A stretch of DNA of 17,500 nucleotides. It comes from Candidatus Thorarchaeota archaeon SMTZ1-83. Lineage in GTDB: Archaea > Asgardarchaeota > Thorarchaeia > Thorarchaeales > Thorarchaeaceae. The translations under genes were made by a program, and so were the position numbers. Below are positions 1 through 7,668 of the stretch, in pieces (positions within the stretch are counted from its first letter, which is position 1; each line of letters starts with the position of its first letter). Location of the stretch: NCBI GenBank assembly GCA_001563325.1, contig LRSK01000147.1, forward strand, positions 1 to 17,500, in the 5' to 3' direction. The notes below the pieces were generated by a model. It was not told the origin of the DNA. It worked only from the letters and a program-made list of their open reading frames with translations, and did no database searches.

Positions 1-692
1 ACAATCACAACGGGGACTGCATCATCAGCTTGCCCCATCAACGGCTCTGCAGCAGCTGCAAGCTCATCAATCTGACAAACAGTTGAGCGTTTCAATATTC
101 TACCATAAAGGTCTCTCTTTCCTCGATTATGCTTGAAAGCCCCGATGCCAGCACAACCAATGGCAATGTTGACAGACCCAATCCTCCAAGGGCGGCCTTG
201 TGTGTCGGAGATGATTACTGCTAGTTTCAGTCCAGTTTCTACCTGGAGAGCGTCTAGTATCCTTAAAGCGCTGGCGTCAGGGTCTTCTGGGAGGAGCAAG
301 AAACAGTCCACAGGTGCATTCGACCGATCTACACCACTGAAATTGCACACGAGCCCATTATGGGTTTCAGTTACCAAGACACCCTTGCTTCTCAGCACTC
401 GCCTGCTCTCCTGAAGCGCAAGTTCCACGTGTGCAGGGTCGAATCCATTTGCAGTTGCGATTGTACGTGCCTTGTCGGAGACTCTTATCGTATCCTGATG
501 AACCACTCGACCCTCGGCCTTTGAAACAACTGAGTGTGCGATGATGATTATGTCCCCTTCCATTATCTCCATCCGCGATTCACGAACTGCTTCGAGAATA
601 ATCTTTGAGAGGTCATCCCCTTGCTCAATGACTGGAATCCCTGCAACACCAAGCAACTGCAACGGTCGCACACTCAAGTGGTCAAGCCTCAT
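1..692 (-). CDS. cofE: Coenzyme F420:L-glutamate ligase (CofE), C-terminus cut off by window edge
   Basis: CofE adds L-glutamate residues to coenzyme F420-0 with GTP in the cytoplasm, the last steps of F420 synthesis. About 230 codons are visible from an ATG at 692; the family is usually around 250 residues, so only about 20 are missing. Family motifs are in order: GDIIIIAHSVVSKAEG (residues 46-61), the SGVDRSNAP loop (119-127), ISDTQGRPWRIG (161-172), the NIAIGCAGIG stretch (175-184) and GKRDLYGRIL (191-200). The reading frame is open throughout. No Shine-Dalgarno sequence precedes the ATG, so a leaderless or short-leader mRNA is possible. It is divergent from the topoisomerase VI operon across a 259-bp gap. 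Recognition rests on several conserved motifs and is firm; the number of glutamates added cannot be told from sequence. Confidence 0.94.
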   Translation of the reverse strand, partial: MRLDHLSVRPLQLLGVAGIPVIEQGDDLSKIILEAVRESRMEIMEGDIIIIAHSVVSKAEGRVVHQDTIRVSDKARTIATANGFDPAHVELALQESRRVLRSKGVLVTETHNGLVCNFSGVDRSNAPVDCFLLLPEDPDASALRILDALQVETGLKLAVIISDTQGRPWRIGSVNIAIGCAGIGAFKHNRGKRDLYGRILKRSTVCQIDELAAAAEPLMGQADDAVPVVI

Positions 693-820
693 CCGATTCA
701 ATTAGCTTAAAGCGGAAAAGTCTACCTCCAATGATGGTCTTTGAGTCTACATCGGGTCCATCCTATCTGTGAGCGCATTATTGGCATCCAAAACGCTCCC
801 GAGGGGGTGTTTTAACAGGA

Positions 821-842
821 AAACAATAAATGCGATAATAAG
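821..842 (+). promoter_or_regulatory. A/T-rich candidate promoter upstream of top6B
   Basis: The only strongly A/T-rich stretch between cofE and top6B contains CAATAAAT and GATAATAAGG. If it holds the TATA box, transcription would begin near 855 and leave a leader of roughly 95 bases before the top6B start. No obvious TATA box lies at the usual distance from the start codon itself. This is a weak assignment from composition only. Confidence 0.25.
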
Positions 843-951
843 GAAATCCTGAGAAGCGAGAAGTGCAGTTCTAGACCATGTCAGGGGTCTTCCACGAAAT
901 GAATGCGAAGCCCGAGAGCTTGAGCACAGAGCGACAAACGGAGTGATTGAT

Positions 952-3000
952 TTGAGCTCGAAGAAGAAAAAGAAGTCTGCAAAACGCAAGAAGACTCCGT
1001 CCACTAGTAAGGGCGGGGCTCCAGAAGCTGAACTCTCGAAGGTAGGAGACATTCGGGAAGGTACGATTGCCAAGTTCATGCGTAAGAGAACCCAGCTCGT
1101 GGGCTTCGAAACAGGACTCAACAAGCATACTCAATTTGCCATTGAGTTTCTTGATAACGCGATAGATGCCCTTGAGAGTTGGTGGTGGAAGACAGATAGA
1201 AGACCACGACTGGACGACAGGCTGGATCCAAAGTATATGGAAGAGATACGTGAGAAGCTGGAAGGGACCCTCGAGGACTCCATTGCCATTAGCAAGAGGC
1301 TCGAGAAGGACGTTAGGGAGGGAAAGGAAGTCGAGATTCCTCCACGAAGAAAAGAAACCTTGGAAGAACGACTTACGACATTCAGGAAGTTCTTGGTGCC
1401 ATTTCGAGGAATGATTAATCGACGTGAGCCTCTTTGCGTCATTCAGCTCACCGAGGTCTTCATGCCAGATCTGGTGGCGCTAGACGACGAAGAAGGCTTC
1501 AAAGTCTACGAGTTCACCTGCTTCGACAATGGCGTCGGAATGGTCCCATCGGATCTTGAGAAATTCGGGATCTATCTGGCATCGAGTAAATCTGAGAAAC
1601 TCCGGCAGACAAGAGGAAGCCAAGGTTTCGGCGCGCCATCTGCCTTCAGTGATGCTCAGAACACTACTGGGAAACCTATCTTCACGGTCACAAGGAGATT
1701 CAACTCCGGAGAGGCCACTGTATCAGACTTCTATACTACCACCGCCAATACAAAGGACTATGTAGGAGGGCCTATGGACATGGAGCTTCCATTTGAGCAC
1801 GGCACCTATATTCGATTGAACTACCTCAACATTCAGTACAGACGTGGCTACGCCGACACCTACTGCGAGATGGCGTCTTTGCTCAACTCGCATGTCACAA
1901 TCGTCTTCATAGATCCCTATGGTGCAGTCCACATCCATCCGCGGCGAGTCAAGGAGTTTCCAGAAGAGCCTAAGTATGCTCAACCACACCCTGCAAGTAT
2001 CCGTATTGGTGAATTCCAAGACCTGCTTCGGGAAACATCCGAGACAGACCTGCGTGGCTTTCTCACCAAGGCGTTCTGCAGGCTTAGCGCCAACAAGGCA
2101 CGCAAGATCATCACCAATGCCAACAAGGACTTGAAAAGACGTCATCTTGACGTTCTTGGCCCAGGAACACCCGCTGACTCATTGTCGAAGACAGAGATTG
2201 AGCTCCTCTACAAGTCATTCTCAAGCGAAGACTATATCGCCCCTCCGACTGACACGGTTGTCCCGGTGGAAGAAGAAGTCTTCGAGCAGACAATCCAGAT
2301 GGCATATAATCCCGATTTCGTGACCGCTGTGACCAGAAAGCCTACTTCTGGCAAGGGGCTGGCATTCTCTGTTGAAGCCTGCATTGCCTACGGCGGCGAG
2401 ATCAAGCCGGCAACTTCTGCTCCGATGGTCCTGTGGAGATTTGTGAATCGGGTTCCCAAATTGAGGGACAATAGCGACTGCGCGACGTGGAAGGCCAGTT
2501 CATCAGTGAACTGGAAGAACTACAAGGTTCAGACATTTGACAACGGCATCCCTCGAGGTCCCATTATGGTATTCATTCACGTGGCAGGAGCCTACGTGCA
2601 CGTGATGTTCAAGGGTCAGAGCAAACAGGCGCTTGCTGAAGATGAAGTTCTTCTCAGAGAGATCAAGCTGGCCCTAGAAGACGCGGGCAGGAGATTCAGA
2701 CGCTACATCACAAGAAGGGAAACTGCCCGCCGAAAGGCAAAGAGAGCCGGTATCTTGGCGATGTACGCAGATCAGTTCGCTCAAAGTCTCGCAGCCATTG
2801 CGAATGATGGAAGGACGAGACGTGCATTTGACCCAGAGGTCGTAGCAAGGAAGATACGGGACTCTATCACCGGCCTAGAAACTACTGACGACCAAGAAGA
2901 AACAGAAACTGATGGTATCGGGACCGATCTAGTAGCGGATCTGCCCCTCGGTGATGGTGACGAGGAGTCAGCTGAGATCCCTATGGAGGGCGGTGAATAA
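952..3000 (+). CDS. top6B: DNA topoisomerase VI subunit B, with large insertion and basic/acidic tails
   Basis: This is the GHKL ATPase subunit that captures and passes a DNA duplex in type IIB topoisomerases. Residue numbers count from the in-frame GTG at 943. The Bergerat fold shows E68-F-L-D-N72 (catalytic Glu, Mg-binding Asn), the G1 box D195-N-G-V-G199, and the G2 box GSQGFGAPSAF (225-235) followed by NTTGKP. An H2TH-like stretch lies near 355-410. The transducer contains KGQSKQAL, with the likely phosphate-sensing Lys, then EIKLALED. Length is 682-685 residues against roughly 530 in familiar archaeal homologues. The excess is a charged, helical-looking insertion between N72 and D195, a Lys-rich N-terminus and an acidic C-terminus. 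GTG 943 lies inside GGAGTGAT (940-947), which better serves TTG 952, so I prefer 952. No other in-frame start exists after the stop at 850. It overlaps top6A by one base. Confidence 0.93.
   Translation: MSSKKKKKSAKRKKTPSTSKGGAPEAELSKVGDIREGTIAKFMRKRTQLVGFETGLNKHTQFAIEFLDNAIDALESWWWKTDRRPRLDDRLDPKYMEEIREKLEGTLEDSIAISKRLEKDVREGKEVEIPPRRKETLEERLTTFRKFLVPFRGMINRREPLCVIQLTEVFMPDLVALDDEEGFKVYEFTCFDNGVGMVPSDLEKFGIYLASSKSEKLRQTRGSQGFGAPSAFSDAQNTTGKPIFTVTRRFNSGEATVSDFYTTTANTKDYVGGPMDMELPFEHGTYIRLNYLNIQYRRGYADTYCEMASLLNSHVTIVFIDPYGAVHIHPRRVKEFPEEPKYAQPHPASIRIGEFQDLLRETSETDLRGFLTKAFCRLSANKARKIITNANKDLKRRHLDVLGPGTPADSLSKTEIELLYKSFSSEDYIAPPTDTVVPVEEEVFEQTIQMAYNPDFVTAVTRKPTSGKGLAFSVEACIAYGGEIKPATSAPMVLWRFVNRVPKLRDNSDCATWKASSSVNWKNYKVQTFDNGIPRGPIMVFIHVAGAYVHVMFKGQSKQALAEDEVLLREIKLALEDAGRRFRRYITRRETARRKAKRAGILAMYADQFAQSLAAIANDGRTRRAFDPEVVARKIRDSITGLETTDDQEETETDGIGTDLVADLPLGDGDEESAEIPMEGGE
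2985..2996 (+). promoter_or_regulatory. Ribosome binding site of top6A inside top6B
   Basis: GGAGGGCGGTGA ends three bases before the ATG at 3000, with its GGAGGG core nine bases from the start. Because the top6B stop and top6A start share base 3000 (TAATG), this site supports coupled translation of the two subunits. Confidence 0.6.
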
Positions 3001-5165
3001 TGTCGAGGAAGAAGAAGGCAGAAACGGTTCAGGCAACTCTGAATCTGCTGGAAGAACCAAAAAAGAAGACCGCGGGCACAAAGACCAAGAAAGCATCAAA
3101 GAAAACCACCAAGAAGAAAGAACCGAAGAAGAAGGCTGCAGAGGCAAAACCAACCGCAGCAAAGAAGTTGACCAAGAAGAAAGTATCCAAGCCGAAGAAG
3201 CAGGTACGGGAACCAGAGAAGAAAGCACCAGAACCAAAGAAAGTGGAAGTTGACCCTAGTCTATTGTCATTGCCAGGAGTAGGGAATAGGCTAGCCGAGA
3301 GACTGGTCAAGGCCGGCTACGGCACAGTCGACAAGATATCCAGAGCAAGGTCGAAGAGCCTTGCCAAGAAGGTGGACGGACTCAGCGTTGCTGGAGCTAA
3401 GAAACTGGTTTCAGCCGCAAAAGAAACAATCAGACCGTCTGCGACTCCAGAACCTGCTTTGCCCAAAGTCGAACTCCGAGTGGAGGAGGACACTGAGATC
3501 GAGGTGACCCCCTTGTCGCGACTGAGTCTTACTGACTTGCCGGGCGTCGGCGCGAAGCTCGCAAAGGAGCTGGAGCGATCTGGATACAATACAGTCGCTC
3601 GAATATCCCGTTCTAGACCGAGTTCAGTAGCCAAGGTTGTAGACGGGTTGAGCTTGAGGCGCGCGACCGTTCTCGTAGATGCTGCGATTGAACTAGTTCG
3701 TGATGCTGAGATGAAATCAGTTGTTGCGATGACAAAGCCGAAGCCCAAGCCAGAGGAAGAACCCGCAACTAAGGCCGAGGAGCCGGCTTCGCCTGAACCA
3801 GAAGCGGAGGCTGAACCGGAGCCACTCCCGACAGCTATCGAAGAACCTCCCGAGGAAGAGCCTGTCAAGAAAACCCCAAGGAAGGCTAAGAAGAAGAAGG
3901 AAGTCATTCCAATCGAAGAAACCCGAACAAGACCAAAGCCGAAGAGGAAGAAGTCTGGACTTCCAGTTCCAGATTCCGTCAAGAAACTGACAAAGGCCAT
4001 GAAGAGGAAGTGGGCAGAGGCAGATGCACGTGAAGCAGCCCTGCGAGCAGGTGAGCTTCCTGAGGAGGAAGTGGCACCTCTAAAGGAAACGGTGAAAGTC
4101 GTAGGCATGACATCTGATGAAACAAAGGCCAGTCTGTTGGAAGTAGCCCAGGAAGTGCTCAACGAGGCGATGACCACAGGTAGACCTGCCTTTGAGATAC
4201 CTAGTCGGTCAGGGGACAACATTGTCTGGGATGAGGTGCGTGACCTGCTTCTTCTCGGGATGAGAACGGTTTCCAGACCCTATCACTCTCTGGCCTCAGT
4301 TGTTGACGCCACTCGGACGGCCAGGGTCATGGAGATTGTATATGACCTCCTCAAGTCTAATCTCCACGCAACGAAACGAGAAGTGTTCTACAGCGATGTG
4401 AATCTGTTCCGTGAACAGAAGAGAAGCGACAAGATAATCGAGGATGTTGCTTCCATGCTTCACACAACACGTGATAGTGTACATGTCGTCGCGTCAGCCA
4501 GAGGTTCGGCGATGGGCCGTGTTGTCATACGCGATGGTGGGGACACAATCGACCTGACAAAGATGGGAACAGGAGGATGGGCCATTACTCCATTCCTTGA
4601 TCAGGTCGAGATACTGGAGAGCGACGCGGAATTCATTATCATGTCCGAGAAGGATGCCGCCGTGATGCGCCTTGCGGAAGCCAAGTACTGGAATCGCCAG
4701 CCTTGTATAGTGATAACAGGCAAAGGATCAGGGGACATAGCAACAAGGGCGTTCCTTAGAGCACTTGTCAAGGAGCTAGAGATTCCTGCTTTTGCCCTAG
4801 TAGATTCGGACCCATACGGACACTACATCTATTCCGTGTTCCTCCGAGGTAGTAAGCGACTCAGTTATGAATCACCCTTCATCGCGACACCTGAGCTGAA
4901 GCTATTGGGCGTTCTCAGTAGAGACCTCGACGAATACAACATCCCTAAGTCGGTCAGAATTGCAATGGAACCGGCAGACATCAAGCGAATCAAGGACATG
5001 CTCAAAGAGCCGTTTGTGAAGGCCAACAGAGACTGGGTCAAGGACCTTCAGCTGATGCTCAAGCTAAAGGAGAAGGCCGAGATACAGGCATTTGCAAGCC
5101 ACTCCTTCGAGTATCTCACAGATGACTACCTGCCGAGGAAGCTTGAAACTGGCGATTGGATCTAG
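3000..5165 (+). CDS. top6A: DNA topoisomerase VI subunit A (Spo11-like) with N-terminal Lys-rich tail and two HhH units
   Basis: This subunit makes the double-strand break and forms the covalent 5' phosphotyrosyl link. It has 721 residues, about twice the usual 350-400. Residues 1-85 are Lys-rich low complexity. Residues 88-144 and 175-234 are two RadA/Rad51-type helix-hairpin-helix units, each with LPGVG. Residues 245-320 are Glu/Pro/Lys-rich linker. The conserved enzyme starts near 375. The winged-helix catalytic motif is KREVFY, with Tyr464 as the likely nucleophile. The toprim fold shows MSEKDA (Glu550), VITGKGSGD (571-579) and VDSDPYG (Asp602, Asp604), so every catalytic residue is present. 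The phrases SEKDA, GKGxxD and DxDPxG read more like eukaryotic SPO11 than like the ETGGM and DGDPW forms common in euryarchaeal homologues; that comparison is from memory. The ATG at 3000 is translationally coupled to top6B. The enzymatic call is firm; the role of the extension is unknown. Confidence 0.93.
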   Translation: MSRKKKAETVQATLNLLEEPKKKTAGTKTKKASKKTTKKKEPKKKAAEAKPTAAKKLTKKKVSKPKKQVREPEKKAPEPKKVEVDPSLLSLPGVGNRLAERLVKAGYGTVDKISRARSKSLAKKVDGLSVAGAKKLVSAAKETIRPSATPEPALPKVELRVEEDTEIEVTPLSRLSLTDLPGVGAKLAKELERSGYNTVARISRSRPSSVAKVVDGLSLRRATVLVDAAIELVRDAEMKSVVAMTKPKPKPEEEPATKAEEPASPEPEAEAEPEPLPTAIEEPPEEEPVKKTPRKAKKKKEVIPIEETRTRPKPKRKKSGLPVPDSVKKLTKAMKRKWAEADAREAALRAGELPEEEVAPLKETVKVVGMTSDETKASLLEVAQEVLNEAMTTGRPAFEIPSRSGDNIVWDEVRDLLLLGMRTVSRPYHSLASVVDATRTARVMEIVYDLLKSNLHATKREVFYSDVNLFREQKRSDKIIEDVASMLHTTRDSVHVVASARGSAMGRVVIRDGGDTIDLTKMGTGGWAITPFLDQVEILESDAEFIIMSEKDAAVMRLAEAKYWNRQPCIVITGKGSGDIATRAFLRALVKELEIPAFALVDSDPYGHYIYSVFLRGSKRLSYESPFIATPELKLLGVLSRDLDEYNIPKSVRIAMEPADIKRIKDMLKEPFVKANRDWVKDLQLMLKLKEKAEIQAFASHSFEYLTDDYLPRKLETGDWI

Positions 5166-5272
5166 GCCAGAGAGACCAAGTTCGTGTGATCCAACCTCCA
5201 TTGCCATTTGAAAAAGAGATAAGTGACACTTGATGGCCCAGTCTACTATCCTGATTGGCTGGAGGACTCTTG

Positions 5273-6184
5273 GTGGTCATTTCAAAGCTAAGTATCGAAG
5301 TCATTGATGCGCATGCGCACTTCATCACTTACAGCACTGTCAAGGAGTGGTTCTCAGACCCCGAACGATTGAAGCAAGCTCAGCAACGCGTGGCCTACAG
5401 AACCGATATGACAGAGCTCAAGATTCCTGACGAACCCTGGGACACCGGAGAGTTGTGGATACAGGAACTGGACAAATACGGAATCTCCGCTATCGGGATG
5501 ATGGTCGGACCTGAGAGCTGGGATGAATTCGTCGAGGCTCGAAGACGGCACCCCAAGAGATTCATGGGTTATGCGAATATCAACCCTGCAAATGACGATG
5601 CAGTCGAGGTTGTCAAGCGAGCGGGTCGTGAGAAGTTCCAAGGAATCAAGCTCTATCCAAGTTCCTGGGACTTTCCAGTCTACGACAACAGGGTCTACCC
5701 CATCTACGAAGAGGTACTGAAGCAGAAACTGCTTGTCATCCTACATTTCGGGATAACAATAGGTACTCAAGCGAATCTCCGCTTTGGTAACCCCCTAGAC
5801 ATTCAGAAGCCTGCGCAGGATTTTCCAGAATTGAACTTCATGATCGCGCACTTTGGTGCGGGCTTCTTCAGAGAGATACTGATGCTATTCTATCAGACCA
5901 ACAACGTGGTGGTTGATTCGAGTGGTAGCAACAGTTGGATGCAATACCTTCCATATGATCTCACGGTGACCAAGGTCTTCGAGAAGGCACTGAAAGCAGG
6001 AGGCTCTTGCAGAATAGTCTTCGGCACCGACTCCTCCTTCTTCCCGCGGGGTTTCAGATACAATATACTTGAAGAGCAGTACAATGCAGTGAAGTCACTC
6101 TGTCCTCAACTCTGCTACTCGGAAGAAGATGTCGACTTAATCTTCAGGGGTAACATCCTCCGACTTACTGGATTCGAGCTATAG
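5273..6184 (+). CDS. Amidohydrolase-2 family metal-dependent hydrolase or decarboxylase
   Basis: This is a predicted cytoplasmic TIM-barrel enzyme of the amidohydrolase-related family that includes ACMSD and o-pyrocatechuate-type decarboxylases; its substrate cannot be named. Metal-site motifs are in order: D12-A-H14-A-H16 after strand one, KLYPSSWDF (126-134), LHFG with His158, IAHFGAGFF with His193, and FGTDSSFF with Asp253. Length (303 residues) is normal for the family. An in-frame TTG at 5255 exists, but GGAGGA (5261-5266) lies downstream of it and six bases before GTG 5273, so GTG 5273 is the better start. It follows top6A by 107 bases and converges on the zinc-ribbon/TPR gene with only 14 bases between the stops. 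There is no functional link to the topoisomerase that I can see. Confidence 0.85.
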   Translation: MVISKLSIEVIDAHAHFITYSTVKEWFSDPERLKQAQQRVAYRTDMTELKIPDEPWDTGELWIQELDKYGISAIGMMVGPESWDEFVEARRRHPKRFMGYANINPANDDAVEVVKRAGREKFQGIKLYPSSWDFPVYDNRVYPIYEEVLKQKLLVILHFGITIGTQANLRFGNPLDIQKPAQDFPELNFMIAHFGAGFFREILMLFYQTNNVVVDSSGSNSWMQYLPYDLTVTKVFEKALKAGGSCRIVFGTDSSFFPRGFRYNILEEQYNAVKSLCPQLCYSEEDVDLIFRGNILRLTGFEL

Positions 6185-6198
6185 GCAGACTGGTTGTT

Positions 6199-7509
6199 CT
6201 ACGCTTTTCGGATCTTCTTGTCAAGACTACCGAGCTTCTTCTTGTCATCAGCCTGACGGTACTTCTCCGCCGCTTCCTGATACTTGGCAAGTGCCTCTCG
6301 GGTCTGGCCCTTCTTGGCCAGTTGGTCACCATCAGACTCAAGCTCCTTGCCCCAATCAACGTAGCATTCACGCACCTTTGAGGCACACCGTACACGTTTC
6401 TTGGCGTCTGTTGAGAACATATACAATTCGCGGGCTTTTCTGAACTGAACAATCGCCCATTCGTATTGATTGGATTTGCGATGGTTCTCAGCCTGTTCGA
6501 AGTGGTCGTTCGCCATGGAGTCGTATCCAAGGTCTGTCCTTTTGATGCACTCATCCACCATCTTCTGGTTGCCGGCTCTCTCATAAAGGGTCTTGGCCTT
6601 CTCAAAGGACTCAATGGCTGCTTCGAATTCTTTCTCACTAAGTTTGCTCTCGCCGTCTTCGAGTCTTGCCTGACCCATCGCTTCGTAGACATATCCCGGA
6701 TATTCGAAATCATCACCGCTGAGAGTGACCCCGCAGCTAGGGCATGACGGAGTTTCAAGCTCAACCATCGGCGTGGAGATGGCGACCTTCTTGGGAGTCC
6801 CGACGACAACGTCAATGAAGTCTTTCGAGGTGACACCTCTACCTTCTGGAAACAGATGCGACACAGCCTCTCTAGTGACGTCGTCTCTGCCTTCAGGGAA
6901 GAGATGATCTATGACCACCTCGGTCGTAAAGTCAACTTCCTCGGCAACCACGCGAGGGGGTTCCACCTCTTTGAAGGGCATGCCTTCCTTGATCTCGGCC
7001 TCCTTGGCGACAGCCATATTGTCCCATGAGAGATCCTTTGTGTGATTCTCTAGGACCACTGCATCTGCGACTGGAGCAGGTTCATGCACCTCCAGCGCAA
7101 CGGGATGATCGACTGCCTCCGCACCAGAGTTTCCTTCTTCTGCTGGTTCTACAAGCTTCTCGTCGACTTCCCAAGAGAGGTCTTCATCTGGGGGTGTTGC
7201 AGGTGTTTCTTCAACGACGGCGGGCTCTTCTACAAGTACCGGCTCTTCCACAACTGAAGGCGCTTCGTCGACGGCAGCTGCTTCGAGGTCTGGTAGATCT
7301 GTTTCAGGAAGTGTGTCGGGGAAATCTTCCAACTCTGACTCCGGCAGACTGTCGTCTGCAGATTCCGTTGCTGACGGAGCTTCTACTGGAGAGGAGTTGG
7401 CTTTGGAAGATTCCAGTCCATCCGAGATCTTTGCTCCACATCCCATGCAAAACGTGGAGCCTCTTCTGACTTTCTTACCGCACTCTGGACATTCCATACT
7501 TCCAGCCAT
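6199..7509 (-). CDS. Zinc-ribbon protein with acidic linker and C-terminal TPR-like repeats
   Basis: This is probably a cytoplasmic scaffold protein of 436 residues. The N-terminus has a zinc ribbon, CPEC (Cys7, Cys10) and CMGC (Cys21, Cys24). Residues ~30-250 are disordered, rich in Glu, Pro, Val and Asp. Within them two short motifs each occur twice: DLSW followed by Glu/Asp (near 112 and 160), and HLFPEGR (near 202 and 218). A lone CPSC pair sits at 256-259. Residues ~280-436 are helical with TPR-like units such as FEAAIESFEKAKTLYERAG, YEWAIVQFRKARELY and EALAKYQEAAEKYRQA. Starts at GTG 7521, ATG 7509 and ATG 7497 are all possible; no clear ribosome site decides, and 7509 is my choice. The architecture suggests protein-protein contacts; no enzyme domain is visible. 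Nested inverted repeats lie just upstream. Confidence 0.82.
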   Translation of the reverse strand: MAGSMECPECGKKVRRGSTFCMGCGAKISDGLESSKANSSPVEAPSATESADDSLPESELEDFPDTLPETDLPDLEAAAVDEAPSVVEEPVLVEEPAVVEETPATPPDEDLSWEVDEKLVEPAEEGNSGAEAVDHPVALEVHEPAPVADAVVLENHTKDLSWDNMAVAKEAEIKEGMPFKEVEPPRVVAEEVDFTTEVVIDHLFPEGRDDVTREAVSHLFPEGRGVTSKDFIDVVVGTPKKVAISTPMVELETPSCPSCGVTLSGDDFEYPGYVYEAMGQARLEDGESKLSEKEFEAAIESFEKAKTLYERAGNQKMVDECIKRTDLGYDSMANDHFEQAENHRKSNQYEWAIVQFRKARELYMFSTDAKKRVRCASKVRECYVDWGKELESDGDQLAKKGQTREALAKYQEAAEKYRQADDKKKLGSLDKKIRKA

Positions 7510-7538
7510 GGTATGACCCACTGAATCATTCTAGTGCC

Positions 7539-7558
7539 AGGTAGACCTACCTAGGTCT
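7539..7558. repeat. Nested inverted repeats upstream of the zinc-ribbon/TPR gene
   Basis: Two dyads overlap here. AGGTAG and CTACCT are separated by two bases (7539-7552), and AGACCT and AGGTCT by four (7543-7558). The palindrome ACCTAGGT (7549-7556) lies within the second. They sit 30-50 bases upstream of the ATG at 7509, where a regulator could act. This is visible symmetry only; protein binding is inference. Confidence 0.45.
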
Positions 7559-7668
7559 CCTTGGGCAGTGTTGAGGTGTTCTTGAGTCCATATGAACAAT
7601 TTTCGTACAGGTCCTATGGTGCAAAGCAAAAAGCGCGACTCACCAACTGGAATGCTTTGGAGGGAGAA

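Noticed and set aside
747..1134. Minus-strand frames overlapping the start of top6B
   Set aside because: They have Phe/Ser-rich antisense composition, no recognisable motif, and conflict with the conserved top6B N-terminus.
3317..4222. Open frame of 301 codons on the minus strand opposite top6A
   Set aside because: Its Ser/Phe/Gly-rich product is what the reverse of Lys/Glu/Pro-rich codons yields; there is no family motif, and the plus strand gene is certain.
7026..7469. Plus-strand frame of 147 codons opposite the zinc-ribbon/TPR gene
   Set aside because: The Leu/Arg/Pro-rich product is an antisense shadow of the acidic linker and has no ribosome site or motif.
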